A DNA stretch of 64,000 nucleotides from assembly GCA_027489965.1 (NCBI GenBank), contig JAIXZA010000165.1:1-64000 (forward strand), in the 5' to 3' direction. The stretch is from Verrucomicrobiaceae bacterium. Lineage in GTDB: Bacteria; Verrucomicrobiota; Verrucomicrobiia; Verrucomicrobiales; Verrucomicrobiaceae. Position 1 is the stretch's first letter; each line of letters begins with the position of its first letter. A program made the position numbers and the translations under genes. The notes below the pieces were generated by a model. It was not told the origin of the DNA. It saw only the letters and a list, made by a program, of their open reading frames with translations, and did no database searches. This document shows, in pieces, positions 35,101-42,491 of the stretch.

Positions 35101-35751
35101 CACGGTTTTGCATTGAATCTTTCACTCATGCCTGGAAAGCCAGTGGTGATTCATGGTCGCGATGGCATTAGTCAAAAGGGCGCTAGTGCAGGAAATGCCA
35201 GCCACTATTATTCTCACACGCGGATGCCGACTCAGGGAAGGCTTACGTTAAATGATCAAGTCTATGAGGTTTCTGGCGAGAGCTGGATGGACCATGAATT
35301 TGGAACCAGCTTTTTGGAAAAAGGCACCCAAGGCTGGGATTGGTTCAGCGCTCAGCTAAGTGATGGCAGCGAACTCATGATTTTTCAGCTTCGCGGTGGA
35401 TCTGCTGGTTCCAATGCAGGCACCCTTATTCTTCCTAGCGGTCAGTTGATTCCACTGGGATCAGATCTGTTTTCGCTTGTTCCTGGAGAGGTTTGGAAAT
35501 CTCCCACTGGAGCCTCTTATCCGATCCGTTGGAAGATCGAAATTCCCACGCAAGGAATTTCATTGGAGTGCCGCGCAGCCATGAAAAATCAAGAGTTTCA
35601 AGCTGAGGCTACTCCCGGATTAGGATACTGGGAGGGTGCCGTGGATTATACCGGTGTAACCAAAAACAAGAAGATCACTGGCAAAGGCTATCTGGAAATG
35701 ACTAGCTACAGTGGGCAATCCATGAGCACTTGGTTTGGCTCAGGTCAGTGA
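32116..35751 (+). CDS. Fusion of a two-module FtsX/MacB-type permease with a secreted AttH/CrtC-like domain
   Basis: The 1211-residue protein begins as an ABC-type permease with two FtsX modules. The first has MLFSRLILRPMRANRLRTVL, then an extracellular loop, VGLFLIYNTISVAVMSRRRE and GVPLAKGLAEL. The second has IEGRLAAAQIQASTQRLSIS, then VAMAGVAATMLTMVLERRDE. After the last permease helix (LYPAWRVTRG) comes a signal-peptide-like GLALLILLMTGQADA, then an AttH/carotenoid-1,2-hydratase-like domain of about 340 residues with KIEWWYYTGN, GYQLTFFRIG and SWMDHEFGTSF. These two proteins are usually encoded separately; here one frame covers both. No ATPase gene is adjacent. The substrate is probably a lipid or lipoprotein. 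Confidence 0.85.
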   Translation: MLFSRLILRPMRANRLRTVLTALGVTLGVAVMLAIQLANQGSLRGFSAALDAVSGKAALEITCPPVGIDETLIPGLAWLREIGIATPVIEADVTAEVLGQGSETLRVIGIDALRDPALRDYALTGSAASGMELMSFLAKPDSLMVTHGFAKRHGLVTGGKLILRIGDRRSEVTVAAVIGDPKLSKPGIQQSAMASQSLGVMDIANAQVTLDRLGRVDRLDLRLHDGVTLEKAEALLKQRLPVSLTVQRPQRRSAAVEKMLAAFHFNLTMLSGIALVVGLFLIYNTISVAVMSRRREIGMLRTLGVTQKQVLQLFLGEALVLGLAGALLGVPLAKGLAELAIALTSTTVDTLYVATAAKVPPLTFWHWLAGFGIAVPLSLVAAAQPALEAARVSPVEAVRDGGPSLENSQKASIRRLCLPLGFLLIGWLAAMQEPVMDLPLWGYGSAFCAILAATFAVPMMLRWIAKGMRPLLAWAFGIEGRLAAAQIQASTQRLSISVAALAVALALTVAIAVMVGSFRQTVLYWVDQTMGADLYVRPGTPPRSQSPPTFSAATLDALRHHPAVLAYDGYRAMDLPFKDRVVKLGTGDFAVQIAHGRIAVKTAGDAKAMLRRAKELGEIFVSESFALRFHVREGDSITLTTPKGPHAFRIVAQFYDYSNDSGTITMDQSEFQRWFGESRPTHVALYLKPGFEPDAVRDDLIQQLDGKGFVAIFTNAGLRSEVLRIFDATFAITWALEIIAILVAMAGVAATMLTMVLERRDEIRLLRIAGADVGQVRRTIVLESGLLGLVSQVLGLIVGILLSLVLIHVINPQSFGWSIQFHSPWLFLIGSTVLTVAGTMLAGLYPAWRVTRGVGLALLILLMTGQADAQEWKPALPGYQYAFPRDHGQHPEHKIEWWYYTGNVATAEGRRFGYQLTFFRIGATPVPANVSPWALRDVWMAHFAVSDLMADKYHHADRLNRAGPGLAGAAEQRVWNEDWQVLLSANGQMTLQAKDHGFALNLSLMPGKPVVIHGRDGISQKGASAGNASHYYSHTRMPTQGRLTLNDQVYEVSGESWMDHEFGTSFLEKGTQGWDWFSAQLSDGSELMIFQLRGGSAGSNAGTLILPSGQLIPLGSDLFSLVPGEVWKSPTGASYPIRWKIEIPTQGISLECRAAMKNQEFQAEATPGLGYWEGAVDYTGVTKNKKITGKGYLEMTSYSGQSMSTWFGSGQ

Positions 35752-35762
35752 TTACTTGTAAC

Positions 35763-36233
35763 TTACTGAAATACAGGGGAAATCAGAAACAAGCGGCTTT
35801 CACGACCACGCAAAGCTGCCTTGTATTGATTGATGCTAGCGACCTTAGCAGCCTTGACGGAGAAATAAGAAGAGGACTGTTGTTTGCTTGAGCCAGTGAC
35901 TTGTTGATCCAAGGCACGAAGACCACAAACAAAACCCACAAGAACAGCAGAGGTCAGGATACTGCTCAAAAACAATGTGAAGTAAGTGCTAATTTCACTC
36001 AGTAGCGAGGGCAATGTGTGAGTGAGTTGAGACACGAAGCTTAGCAACATCGACTCCTGACCTGTACTGCGTGCCGAGGCGAGATCCAGCATGAAAAGGC
36101 AGCCTCCACAAATGACCACTAAAGCTGTGATTAAGAAGGCATAATCGAAGCTGCCGAGCGCAGACTTTGAACTGCTGCGGCGGGAATAGTTTGGTTGAGA
36201 CAAATATGAAACAGAGGAAAGTGAAAGGCTCAT
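35763..36233 (-). CDS. Small membrane protein of unknown function
   Basis: From the ATG at 36233 the protein has 156 residues. There are two clear hydrophobic segments (AFLITALVVICGGCLFML and TLFLSSILTSAVLVGFVCGL) separated by a polar stretch, and a Ser/Gln-rich and then basic C-terminus. No family is recognised; the layout loosely resembles short MotA/ExbB-type membrane proteins but lacks their motifs. The gene and the 220 bp upstream are AT-rich for this window. Confidence 0.5.
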   Translation of the reverse strand: MSLSLSSVSYLSQPNYSRRSSSKSALGSFDYAFLITALVVICGGCLFMLDLASARSTGQESMLLSFVSQLTHTLPSLLSEISTYFTLFLSSILTSAVLVGFVCGLRALDQQVTGSSKQQSSSYFSVKAAKVASINQYKAALRGRESRLFLISPVFQ

Positions 36234-36454
36234 GGTAATTATAAAGAATGCAATCTGCGAAGATAAATGCAAATTGATAATCAATAAAACTGAACATTTT
36301 CTTAAGAGTGGTCGCCTGAACAGTTGTTTTCATCAGGGCCGAAAAAAGATCCATGTCTTTGAAACAAGCAATGCTTCTTTCCAAGAGGAGCACTCTATGA
36401 CATTCCCAATTTTGCCTGACTTAACTCATCAGATTTCAGGCTAGAAGTCTGTTG

Positions 36455-37228
36455 TCATTTAGTGGCACGACGTGCCAGGAATTCTTCAGCCAGTGCGGTG
36501 TAGGCAGCAGCACCTTTTCCATTTGGCTCATACTCGATGATGGATTTTCCAAAGCTTGGCGCTTCGCCTAAACGAACGGTTCTTGGGATAATCGAATTGT
36601 AGATGACTTCAGCAAAGTAGTTCTTCACATCTCCGACCACCTGTTGAGACAGATTGGCGCGTGAGTCGTACATGGTCATGACGATGCCTTCGAGCAGTAA
36701 ATTTGGATTGGCTCCGCAATCTCTGATTTGCTGGACGACTCCGACGATTTTGGAGAGTCCTTCAAGGCCGAAATACTCGCATTGCAAAGGCACGAGCAGT
36801 TCGTCAGCCGCAGCAAGAGCGGAAGTCATGAGGACTCCAAGGGAAGGGGGGCAATCCAGCAGGATGTAATCGAAATGGCCGGACTGGCGTAGCGGATTGA
36901 GCACTTCCCGAAGGCGGGCGAGGTGATTGCCGTTTTGAGCCAATTCAATTTCACAACCAGCCAGCTCCTGGTGAGAGCGGATGATCGAAAGGTTTGGGAG
37001 TCGCGTGCTACGAATGGCTGTGTGTGGGTCGGTGCCGAGCACAAGTGCTGGGTAAAGGCTGCCGCCATCCTCCTGCGCAAGCCCCAGCCCGCTTGTGGCA
37101 TTTGCCTGGGGATCGAGGTCGATGAGTAAGACACGTACGCCACGCTGAGCGAGGCATGCGGCCAGATTGATTGCGGTCGTGGTTTTACCCACTCCACCTT
37201 TTTGATTCGTGATTGCGACGATCCTCAT
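36455..37228 (-). CDS. parA: ParA/Soj-family chromosome-partitioning ATPase
   Basis: The 257-residue protein has the deviant Walker A KGGVGKTTTAINLAA, the Walker A' region LLIDLDPQANATSGLG and the Walker B-like YILLDCPPSLGVL. These define ParA ATPases that move DNA by ATP-dependent, dimer-controlled DNA binding. The C-terminus (GKGAAAYTALAEEFLA) matches chromosomal Soj. No parB is adjacent, which is unusual because soj and spo0J normally form an operon. Confidence 0.92.
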   Translation of the reverse strand: MRIVAITNQKGGVGKTTTAINLAACLAQRGVRVLLIDLDPQANATSGLGLAQEDGGSLYPALVLGTDPHTAIRSTRLPNLSIIRSHQELAGCEIELAQNGNHLARLREVLNPLRQSGHFDYILLDCPPSLGVLMTSALAAADELLVPLQCEYFGLEGLSKIVGVVQQIRDCGANPNLLLEGIVMTMYDSRANLSQQVVGDVKNYFAEVIYNSIIPRTVRLGEAPSFGKSIIEYEPNGKGAAAYTALAEEFLARRATK

Positions 37229-37249
37229 AAGTAACCTTGACGCTAGACT

Positions 37250-40200
37250 TTGAATGGGAACGATGCGATGCGCCAGAAAGAAATGGAAATTACAGAGAAA
37301 TGGCTTGGAGAAATCGGTGGTTGGCAGGTCATGAAAGCGGCCCGCGGCCTCGTGGATGCTGGATTGGTGTCTTTAAACTCCTCGGATGGTGATAAAATTC
37401 GAGGTCTAGCAGGTCATGGTAAAATGAAATTTGCCTGCGGTTTGGCTATTCGCTCGGCTCGGGATGTGGACAATTTGTGTACATGTCCTACCTCACGTCG
37501 CGGCATGATCTGTGAGCATTCCATCGCTGTCGCACTGATTTTATTGAAGCCGCAGAGTGCTAAAGCGCCCGTGCAGGCAGCGGCAAGCGCATCTGCTCCC
37601 GGCGCAGGGATGCCTTTAAAAGCAAAGCGAGTTCCCAAAAAGCTGTCTGGGCAATACACGGCTTATTTGCCTGAAACTCTCACCTCGGGCGTTTTGCGAG
37701 AGCCAGTCGGCGTGTATGTGAAGTTCAATTCTGGCGGAGAGGGGGAGGAGTCTCTTCTTGCTGCCTGGCTGGCTGAAAAGGGTGTCATTGGACAAAGCGC
37801 GCCCCTGTCCTTGAATGCCAATCTCTTCTCGGAGTTTCTCGAAAGCGCGGCAGATCACCCGCGACTCGTTGCCGGAAAACCTTCCGGTGGCGGTTCTGAG
37901 GTGTCGATCTCTGCTGAGGCTGTGCGCTTGCCATTGCGGGTCGAATCCTCGGGAAATTCTGACCATGTTCTGCTCAGTCTGGATGCGGCAGGGCAGGGCC
38001 CGTTGATCAAAAGTCAGCCTTCAGCTTGGTGGGCTTGTCGAGAAACGGTAACGCTCTTTAAGTTGCCGCCCCTTTCCAAAGATCTCGCCCAATTAGTCGC
38101 GGAATTGCCCTGCCGTCGTCCGCTTCGCTGGTTCATTGCTAACAGGGAAAGTGTTACAGACGCGTTTCAGGTAGAGCTTGAGGGGGAAGGGCTGACTAAC
38201 TTCCATGTTGCTCCAGTAGCCTGTGAATTTGAACTGACGCTCAACGGGTCTCTTCAGTCGCTCGATGTGACCGTTGCAGCGCTCCATCAGGGACGTCGTT
38301 GGCCGATCTCGGAAAAGCCGGATATTGAGTCGATCAATCAAATCTACCCCATTCAGGATCAATCGTCCAAAGGCGTTTACTATACCCAGAATGCAGACGC
38401 TGAATTCCGCCTTTTTGCCTTCCTCAAGGGGCTTGGGTTCAGGCTTTCCACGGGAATTGATCCTGTTACCAAAGTAACTCCCTATCGACTCGCCGGCGCA
38501 GAGGCTGTGATGGGCTTTTTTGCCTCTGAATTGCCGCGTTTGAAGAAGCTTTTTAAGGTCGTCGAAAGCGAGCGCTGGCTTGCGGCGACGAAGGGCATCT
38601 CTCGCATCCAACCACAGATCCGACAGCGTCCTGCGGATGCCGGCAGCGCGGGTTCCGGTTCTGATTGGCTGGCCATGGAGTTTGGTTATGAGGCGTCGGA
38701 CGGGTTCAGACTGCCGCGTGCTGAAGTGTTGCGGCTGGTGCGCTCGGGCCAGAGATCTGTGCAGGGGAAAAATGGTAAAAAATACCTTCTGGACCTGCAA
38801 AGTGTGGAGGAATTCGAGGACACGCTTCGCGACGTGCCGCTGCAGCTCACGCCGGACGGTGCGCGCATCAGTGCCCTGCATTCCAGCTATTTCCAAGGAG
38901 GCAACTTCGACGAGCAGGCAGGCCTACCCGACGAGGGCTCGGTGCTTTCACAATTGGGGGATCTCGGTGCCCGCCTGCGCCCCTACCAGCTACTGGGAGT
39001 GCGCTGGATGGATTCTTTGGTTCAGGCAGGGCGGGGTGGGGTCTTGGGGGACGAGATGGGTCTTGGCAAAACGGTGCAAAGCATCGCCCTGGTCATGATG
39101 CTGATCGCACGTCGTGCTCCCGAAGATCGGAATCCCGTGCTGATTGTTTGCCCGAAGTCGCTGACGGGAAACTGGCGTGCCGAGTTTGAGCGCTTTGCAC
39201 CGCATTTAAAGGTGATCATTTCTCAGGGCAGCAATCGTGCGGCGGTACTGAAGTCTGTGGAGACTCAAGACGTCATCATCACCACTTATCAATTGGTCGT
39301 AAGAGATCTTGAGGTGCTGAAAAAACGGTCCTGGGCGCTGCTATTATTGGATGAGGCCAGTTACATCCGTAACCCTGATACTGACGCCTCCAAGGCTATT
39401 CGATCCCTCTCCTGCGATGCTCGTCTTGCCCTGACAGGTACCCCGGTCGAGAACTCGACTCGGGATCTTTGGGCCATCTACCAGTTTGCCTTACCAGGTT
39501 ATCTGGGCAGCCGCGACAACTTCAAAGAACGCTTTGAGCAACCGATTCAGGGCGGTATGGACACACCGGCTGGGATTTCTGCCAGCGAGCGTTTGAAGAA
39601 GCTGCTGCGGCCTTATTTCCTGCGCCGAACCAAGCGTGAGGTGCTCAAAGATCTGCCGGATAAAATCGAGCAAGTCCTCTGGTGTGATCCTTCGCCAGCG
39701 CAGGCAGAGGTTTATCGGCGCTTGCTGGAAGAGGGCCGTGAGGAGATCAAATCCGCACGAAAGCGCTCTGGTCAAGGCGGAGCTAAGATGACCATGTTCA
39801 CCGTCCTGCTGCGCCTGCGTCAGGCCTGCTGTGACTTGCGGCTGACAGGTCTGCAAAAAGACACGCTGGCTGGCCTGGAGCCAGATGACCTCTCCGGCAA
39901 ATGGCCCATGCTGCTTGAGCGACTGGATGCCATCTTGGAAGGGGGCGGCAAAGTACTGATCTTTAGCCAGTTCGTCCAATTTCTAAAACTGGTTCGTGCT
40001 GCGCTGGATGCGCGTGAGGTCAGTTATGCCTATCTTGATGGCAGCAGCCAAGATCGTGAGGCTCAGGTGAAGTCCTTCCAGACAGAGAAGGAGCGGCGAG
40101 TCTTCCTCATCAGCCTGAAGGCTGGCGGTTATGGCTTGAATCTCACCGCGGCTGATCACGTCATTCTACTCGATCCCTGGTGGAATCCGGCGGTGGAATC

Positions 40201-40402
40201 TCAGGCCATCGACCGTGCTCACCGTATCGGTCAGCAGCGTGTCGTTACTGCCTATCGCCTAGCCATGCGCGGCACGGTCGAGGAACGCATCCTGGCCCTG
40301 CAAGCCAAGAAACGCGGCCTTGTCGAGGCCGCGATTGATGATCATTCACCGCTCATGAGTGGCCTGCTGGAAAGCGATCTGGAGTCGCTGATTGATGGCT
40401 GA
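37250..40402 (+). CDS. SNF2-family helicase with SWIM zinc finger
   Basis: The 1050-residue protein has an N-terminal SWIM zinc finger (CTCPTSRRGMICEHSIA, residues about 80-97) and a long middle region. A SNF2 ATPase core begins near residue 590 (LRPYQLLGVRWM, GDEMGLGKTVQSIAL, DEAS in LLLDEASYIRNP, LTGTPVENS). The C-terminal helicase lobe has FSQFVQFLKLV, LKAGGYGLNLTAADHVI and DRAHRIGQ. It uses ATP to translocate on duplex DNA and remodel protein-DNA complexes. The DEAH-type box reads DEAS. The start could instead be the ATG at 37268. It is divergent from parA. Confidence 0.92.
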   Translation: MNGNDAMRQKEMEITEKWLGEIGGWQVMKAARGLVDAGLVSLNSSDGDKIRGLAGHGKMKFACGLAIRSARDVDNLCTCPTSRRGMICEHSIAVALILLKPQSAKAPVQAAASASAPGAGMPLKAKRVPKKLSGQYTAYLPETLTSGVLREPVGVYVKFNSGGEGEESLLAAWLAEKGVIGQSAPLSLNANLFSEFLESAADHPRLVAGKPSGGGSEVSISAEAVRLPLRVESSGNSDHVLLSLDAAGQGPLIKSQPSAWWACRETVTLFKLPPLSKDLAQLVAELPCRRPLRWFIANRESVTDAFQVELEGEGLTNFHVAPVACEFELTLNGSLQSLDVTVAALHQGRRWPISEKPDIESINQIYPIQDQSSKGVYYTQNADAEFRLFAFLKGLGFRLSTGIDPVTKVTPYRLAGAEAVMGFFASELPRLKKLFKVVESERWLAATKGISRIQPQIRQRPADAGSAGSGSDWLAMEFGYEASDGFRLPRAEVLRLVRSGQRSVQGKNGKKYLLDLQSVEEFEDTLRDVPLQLTPDGARISALHSSYFQGGNFDEQAGLPDEGSVLSQLGDLGARLRPYQLLGVRWMDSLVQAGRGGVLGDEMGLGKTVQSIALVMMLIARRAPEDRNPVLIVCPKSLTGNWRAEFERFAPHLKVIISQGSNRAAVLKSVETQDVIITTYQLVVRDLEVLKKRSWALLLLDEASYIRNPDTDASKAIRSLSCDARLALTGTPVENSTRDLWAIYQFALPGYLGSRDNFKERFEQPIQGGMDTPAGISASERLKKLLRPYFLRRTKREVLKDLPDKIEQVLWCDPSPAQAEVYRRLLEEGREEIKSARKRSGQGGAKMTMFTVLLRLRQACCDLRLTGLQKDTLAGLEPDDLSGKWPMLLERLDAILEGGGKVLIFSQFVQFLKLVRAALDAREVSYAYLDGSSQDREAQVKSFQTEKERRVFLISLKAGGYGLNLTAADHVILLDPWWNPAVESQAIDRAHRIGQQRVVTAYRLAMRGTVEERILALQAKKRGLVEAAIDDHSPLMSGLLESDLESLIDG

Positions 40403-40407
40403 TCGGA

Positions 40408-40887
40408 TCAATCCTCCGTTATCTCTTCTTCGCCGTGGCCTTCATCGGCCATGCGTTGGATGATGCCGCTGAGGTACTCGATGTAGCCATGCACATCGAG
40501 GCTATCAGCCTCGGGCTCGCCGTGGGCGGAGTAGAGCCAGCCGACTTCATAGGGATCGGTGCGGACGATGCAGGCGTCTTGTTTCAAATAGGGGTTTCCT
40601 TCGGCAAAGGCACCATTCATCACGCCATAGACGTCTGAGGCGGCTTTGAAGCCTTCCACCCAACCGACGATCTTGCCAGGTTCCATCGCCTCGCCTGCTT
40701 TAAGTTGCCATTCACAGTCCACGAGTTCGCCAAGCATCCTCGTGGCGAATTTGGTGAAGCCCACACGCCAGAGATTCGGCTCACCTTCGACGGTAGCCAT
40801 CCAGTAGTGTGACTTTGAGTAACGGTAGGCTTCTGGGAAGCGTGCGGAAAATCGGGCGTGCTTGAAGCGGACGGTCGGTAATGACAT
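40408..40887 (-). CDS. GcvH-like lipoyl-domain protein
   Basis: From the ATG at 40887 the protein has 159 residues. It follows the glycine-cleavage H-protein pattern: SHYWMATVEGE, RVGFTKFATRMLGEL, WVEGFKAASDVYGVMNG, where the Lys fits the lipoylated lysine (normally ESVKA), then DPYEVGWLY. The C-terminus is extended and very acidic. No other glycine-cleavage genes are nearby, so it may be a stand-alone GcvH-like carrier used in lipoate handling or another process. It is convergent with the SNF2 gene, 5 bp away. Confidence 0.8.
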   Translation of the reverse strand: MSLPTVRFKHARFSARFPEAYRYSKSHYWMATVEGEPNLWRVGFTKFATRMLGELVDCEWQLKAGEAMEPGKIVGWVEGFKAASDVYGVMNGAFAEGNPYLKQDACIVRTDPYEVGWLYSAHGEPEADSLDVHGYIEYLSGIIQRMADEGHGEEEITED

Positions 40888-40940
40888 GAGATGAGTCGCC
40901 GGGGCTTTGAGGCCCTTGTTTCTGAATCGTGGTGGAGGCG

Positions 40941-42143
40941 TTATTTGGCTGCATCTAGGCAAACCACATGCCCAGGTGTGTTGCGGGCAAAAAGCTTGCC
41001 ATTGGCCAATACCGGAGCGCTCCAGCAGCGGCCACTGAGGATCTGACTGCGATTGATTTCCTCAAACTTTTCTGCGCTGGCTTTGGCGATGACGAGCTCT
41101 CCTTTTTCCGTCAAAATAATCAGGCGATCATCTGCTGCCATGAGAGAACCAAAGCCGATGCTTTTTTCTGCCCAGATTTCTTCTCCATCTTTTAATCTCA
41201 CGCATTTGAGCGAGCAACGGCTGTTCTGGTCACCGTCGATACCGTAAAGATGGCCATCAATCAGAACGCTGGAGTTGAATTGGTTTTTGAGGACTTTGCT
41301 CTCCCAGATTTTTTCCGGCTGGCTGGCCGTTAACTTGATCAGGGTGCAGCCTTTGTTGTAGCCGCTGGAGATGAAAAGGGTGTCGCCGCTGAGGATCGGA
41401 TCTGCCGCATTCACGGCATAGCGCGTATTCCATTTGTAGGACCAAAGTGGCGTGCCGTTGGCTACTTCCACTGCTACATAATTGTCGGCGCTGCCCAGGA
41501 TAGCTAGGTCCTTGCCATCTCGGGTGATAGGATAGGGGGTCGAGTAACCGGCGCTATCCACTTCACTTTTCCAGACGATCTTGCCGTCGGTTTTGTCGAC
41601 TGCCATGCCGGCTTTTCCCACATTCAGGATGAGCAGCTTTCCCTGCACTAGCGGGGCACCCGCATAGCCCCATTCAGGCACATTCGACTCTGTTTCCTTT
41701 TGCACATTCTTCTCCCAGACGACCTTGCCCGTAGCCGCTTCAAAGCAGAACAAATCTCCCCAGCGGCTCAGGTGGTAGAGTTTCCCTTCATCCAGGGTTG
41801 GAGTCGCTGAGGTGCCACCTTCATAGTATTTGTCGCCAAGATCGGCAGGGTAATCATGCTTCCAAAGTGTCTTCCCAGTTTTGGTCGCCAAACAAAAAAC
41901 GCTGTCTTTACCATCAGCATGACCGGAGGTGAAAAGAAGATCGCCAGCCGTAACGAAGGAGGAAAAACCCAGTCCTACTTCAGCCTCCCAGAGCACTTTG
42001 GGTTCACCGGATAGCTTCCAGTCTTTCTCTGTTGAAAGGCCATCCCGAGTCGGTCCGCGCCAGGTCGCCCAATCAGCAGCTTGGATCAGTGAGACGCAGG
42101 AAAAGAGGCAAAAGGCTTGGGTGAGGAGGCACGGCGTTTTCAT
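40941..42143 (-). CDS. Secreted PQQ-like beta-propeller protein
   Basis: The 400-residue protein has a signal peptide (LTQAFCLFSCVSLIQA) and repeated PQQ/quinoprotein-type blades. Examples are WATWRGPTRDGLS near the N-terminus, LATKTGKTLWKHD, FEAATGKVVWEKN, DKTDGKIVWKS and VEVANGTPLWSYK, each ending in a Trp-docking-type motif. Such proteins are abundant in Planctomycetes and Verrucomicrobia. Enzymatic dehydrogenase residues are not obvious, so a binding or scaffold role is as likely. Confidence 0.85.
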   Translation of the reverse strand: MKTPCLLTQAFCLFSCVSLIQAADWATWRGPTRDGLSTEKDWKLSGEPKVLWEAEVGLGFSSFVTAGDLLFTSGHADGKDSVFCLATKTGKTLWKHDYPADLGDKYYEGGTSATPTLDEGKLYHLSRWGDLFCFEAATGKVVWEKNVQKETESNVPEWGYAGAPLVQGKLLILNVGKAGMAVDKTDGKIVWKSEVDSAGYSTPYPITRDGKDLAILGSADNYVAVEVANGTPLWSYKWNTRYAVNAADPILSGDTLFISSGYNKGCTLIKLTASQPEKIWESKVLKNQFNSSVLIDGHLYGIDGDQNSRCSLKCVRLKDGEEIWAEKSIGFGSLMAADDRLIILTEKGELVIAKASAEKFEEINRSQILSGRCWSAPVLANGKLFARNTPGHVVCLDAAK

Positions 42144-42213
42144 GAGGGATCAAATACGCCCCGTCATTCAAAGAAGGCAACCTTGGTTTTTACAGGAAAC
42201 CTTCTTTTGTTAG

Positions 42214-42393
42214 CTACTGGCTGAGTAGGATGATGGGGCCTTTGTTTTCAGGCACGCCGCCTTTGGTTTGGACATTGAGAGCACACCTATCAGCCTGTTG
42301 CACTTGGAGCGCGGGCTTGAACTCGACTTTGGCAAAGCCGCTGGCACCCACTTAGACGATGCCTTTATTGACAGTCTCATTGGCCGTATGTCA
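42214..42393 (-). pseudogene. Remnant of a gene 3' end
   Basis: The minus strand reads TANETVNKGIV, an in-frame stop, then VGASGFAKVEFKPALQVQQ, CALNVQTKGGVPENKG and PIILLSQ before a final stop at 42214. The uninterrupted downstream part reads like the C-terminus of a beta-sandwich protein. Both parts are in one frame, separated by a TAA, and no start or rest of the gene is present. I regard it as a decayed fragment. Confidence 0.4.
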
Positions 42394-42491
42394 TCACGTC
42401 AAGAATAGTCGGATGCAGGAGGTCTCACACCCGTTGGTGTGAGAGCTATGATGAACGAATTTCTATCTACGCGGCCCAATGCCACTATCTG
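42394..42491. other. Intergenic hairpin region before the MFS gene stop
   Basis: The only structure I see is a perfect 8-bp hairpin, CTCACACC-cgtt-GGTGTGAG (42424-42443). On the minus strand it lies beyond the MFS gene stop (42492) and could act as a terminator, although no T-run follows it. Confidence 0.4.
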
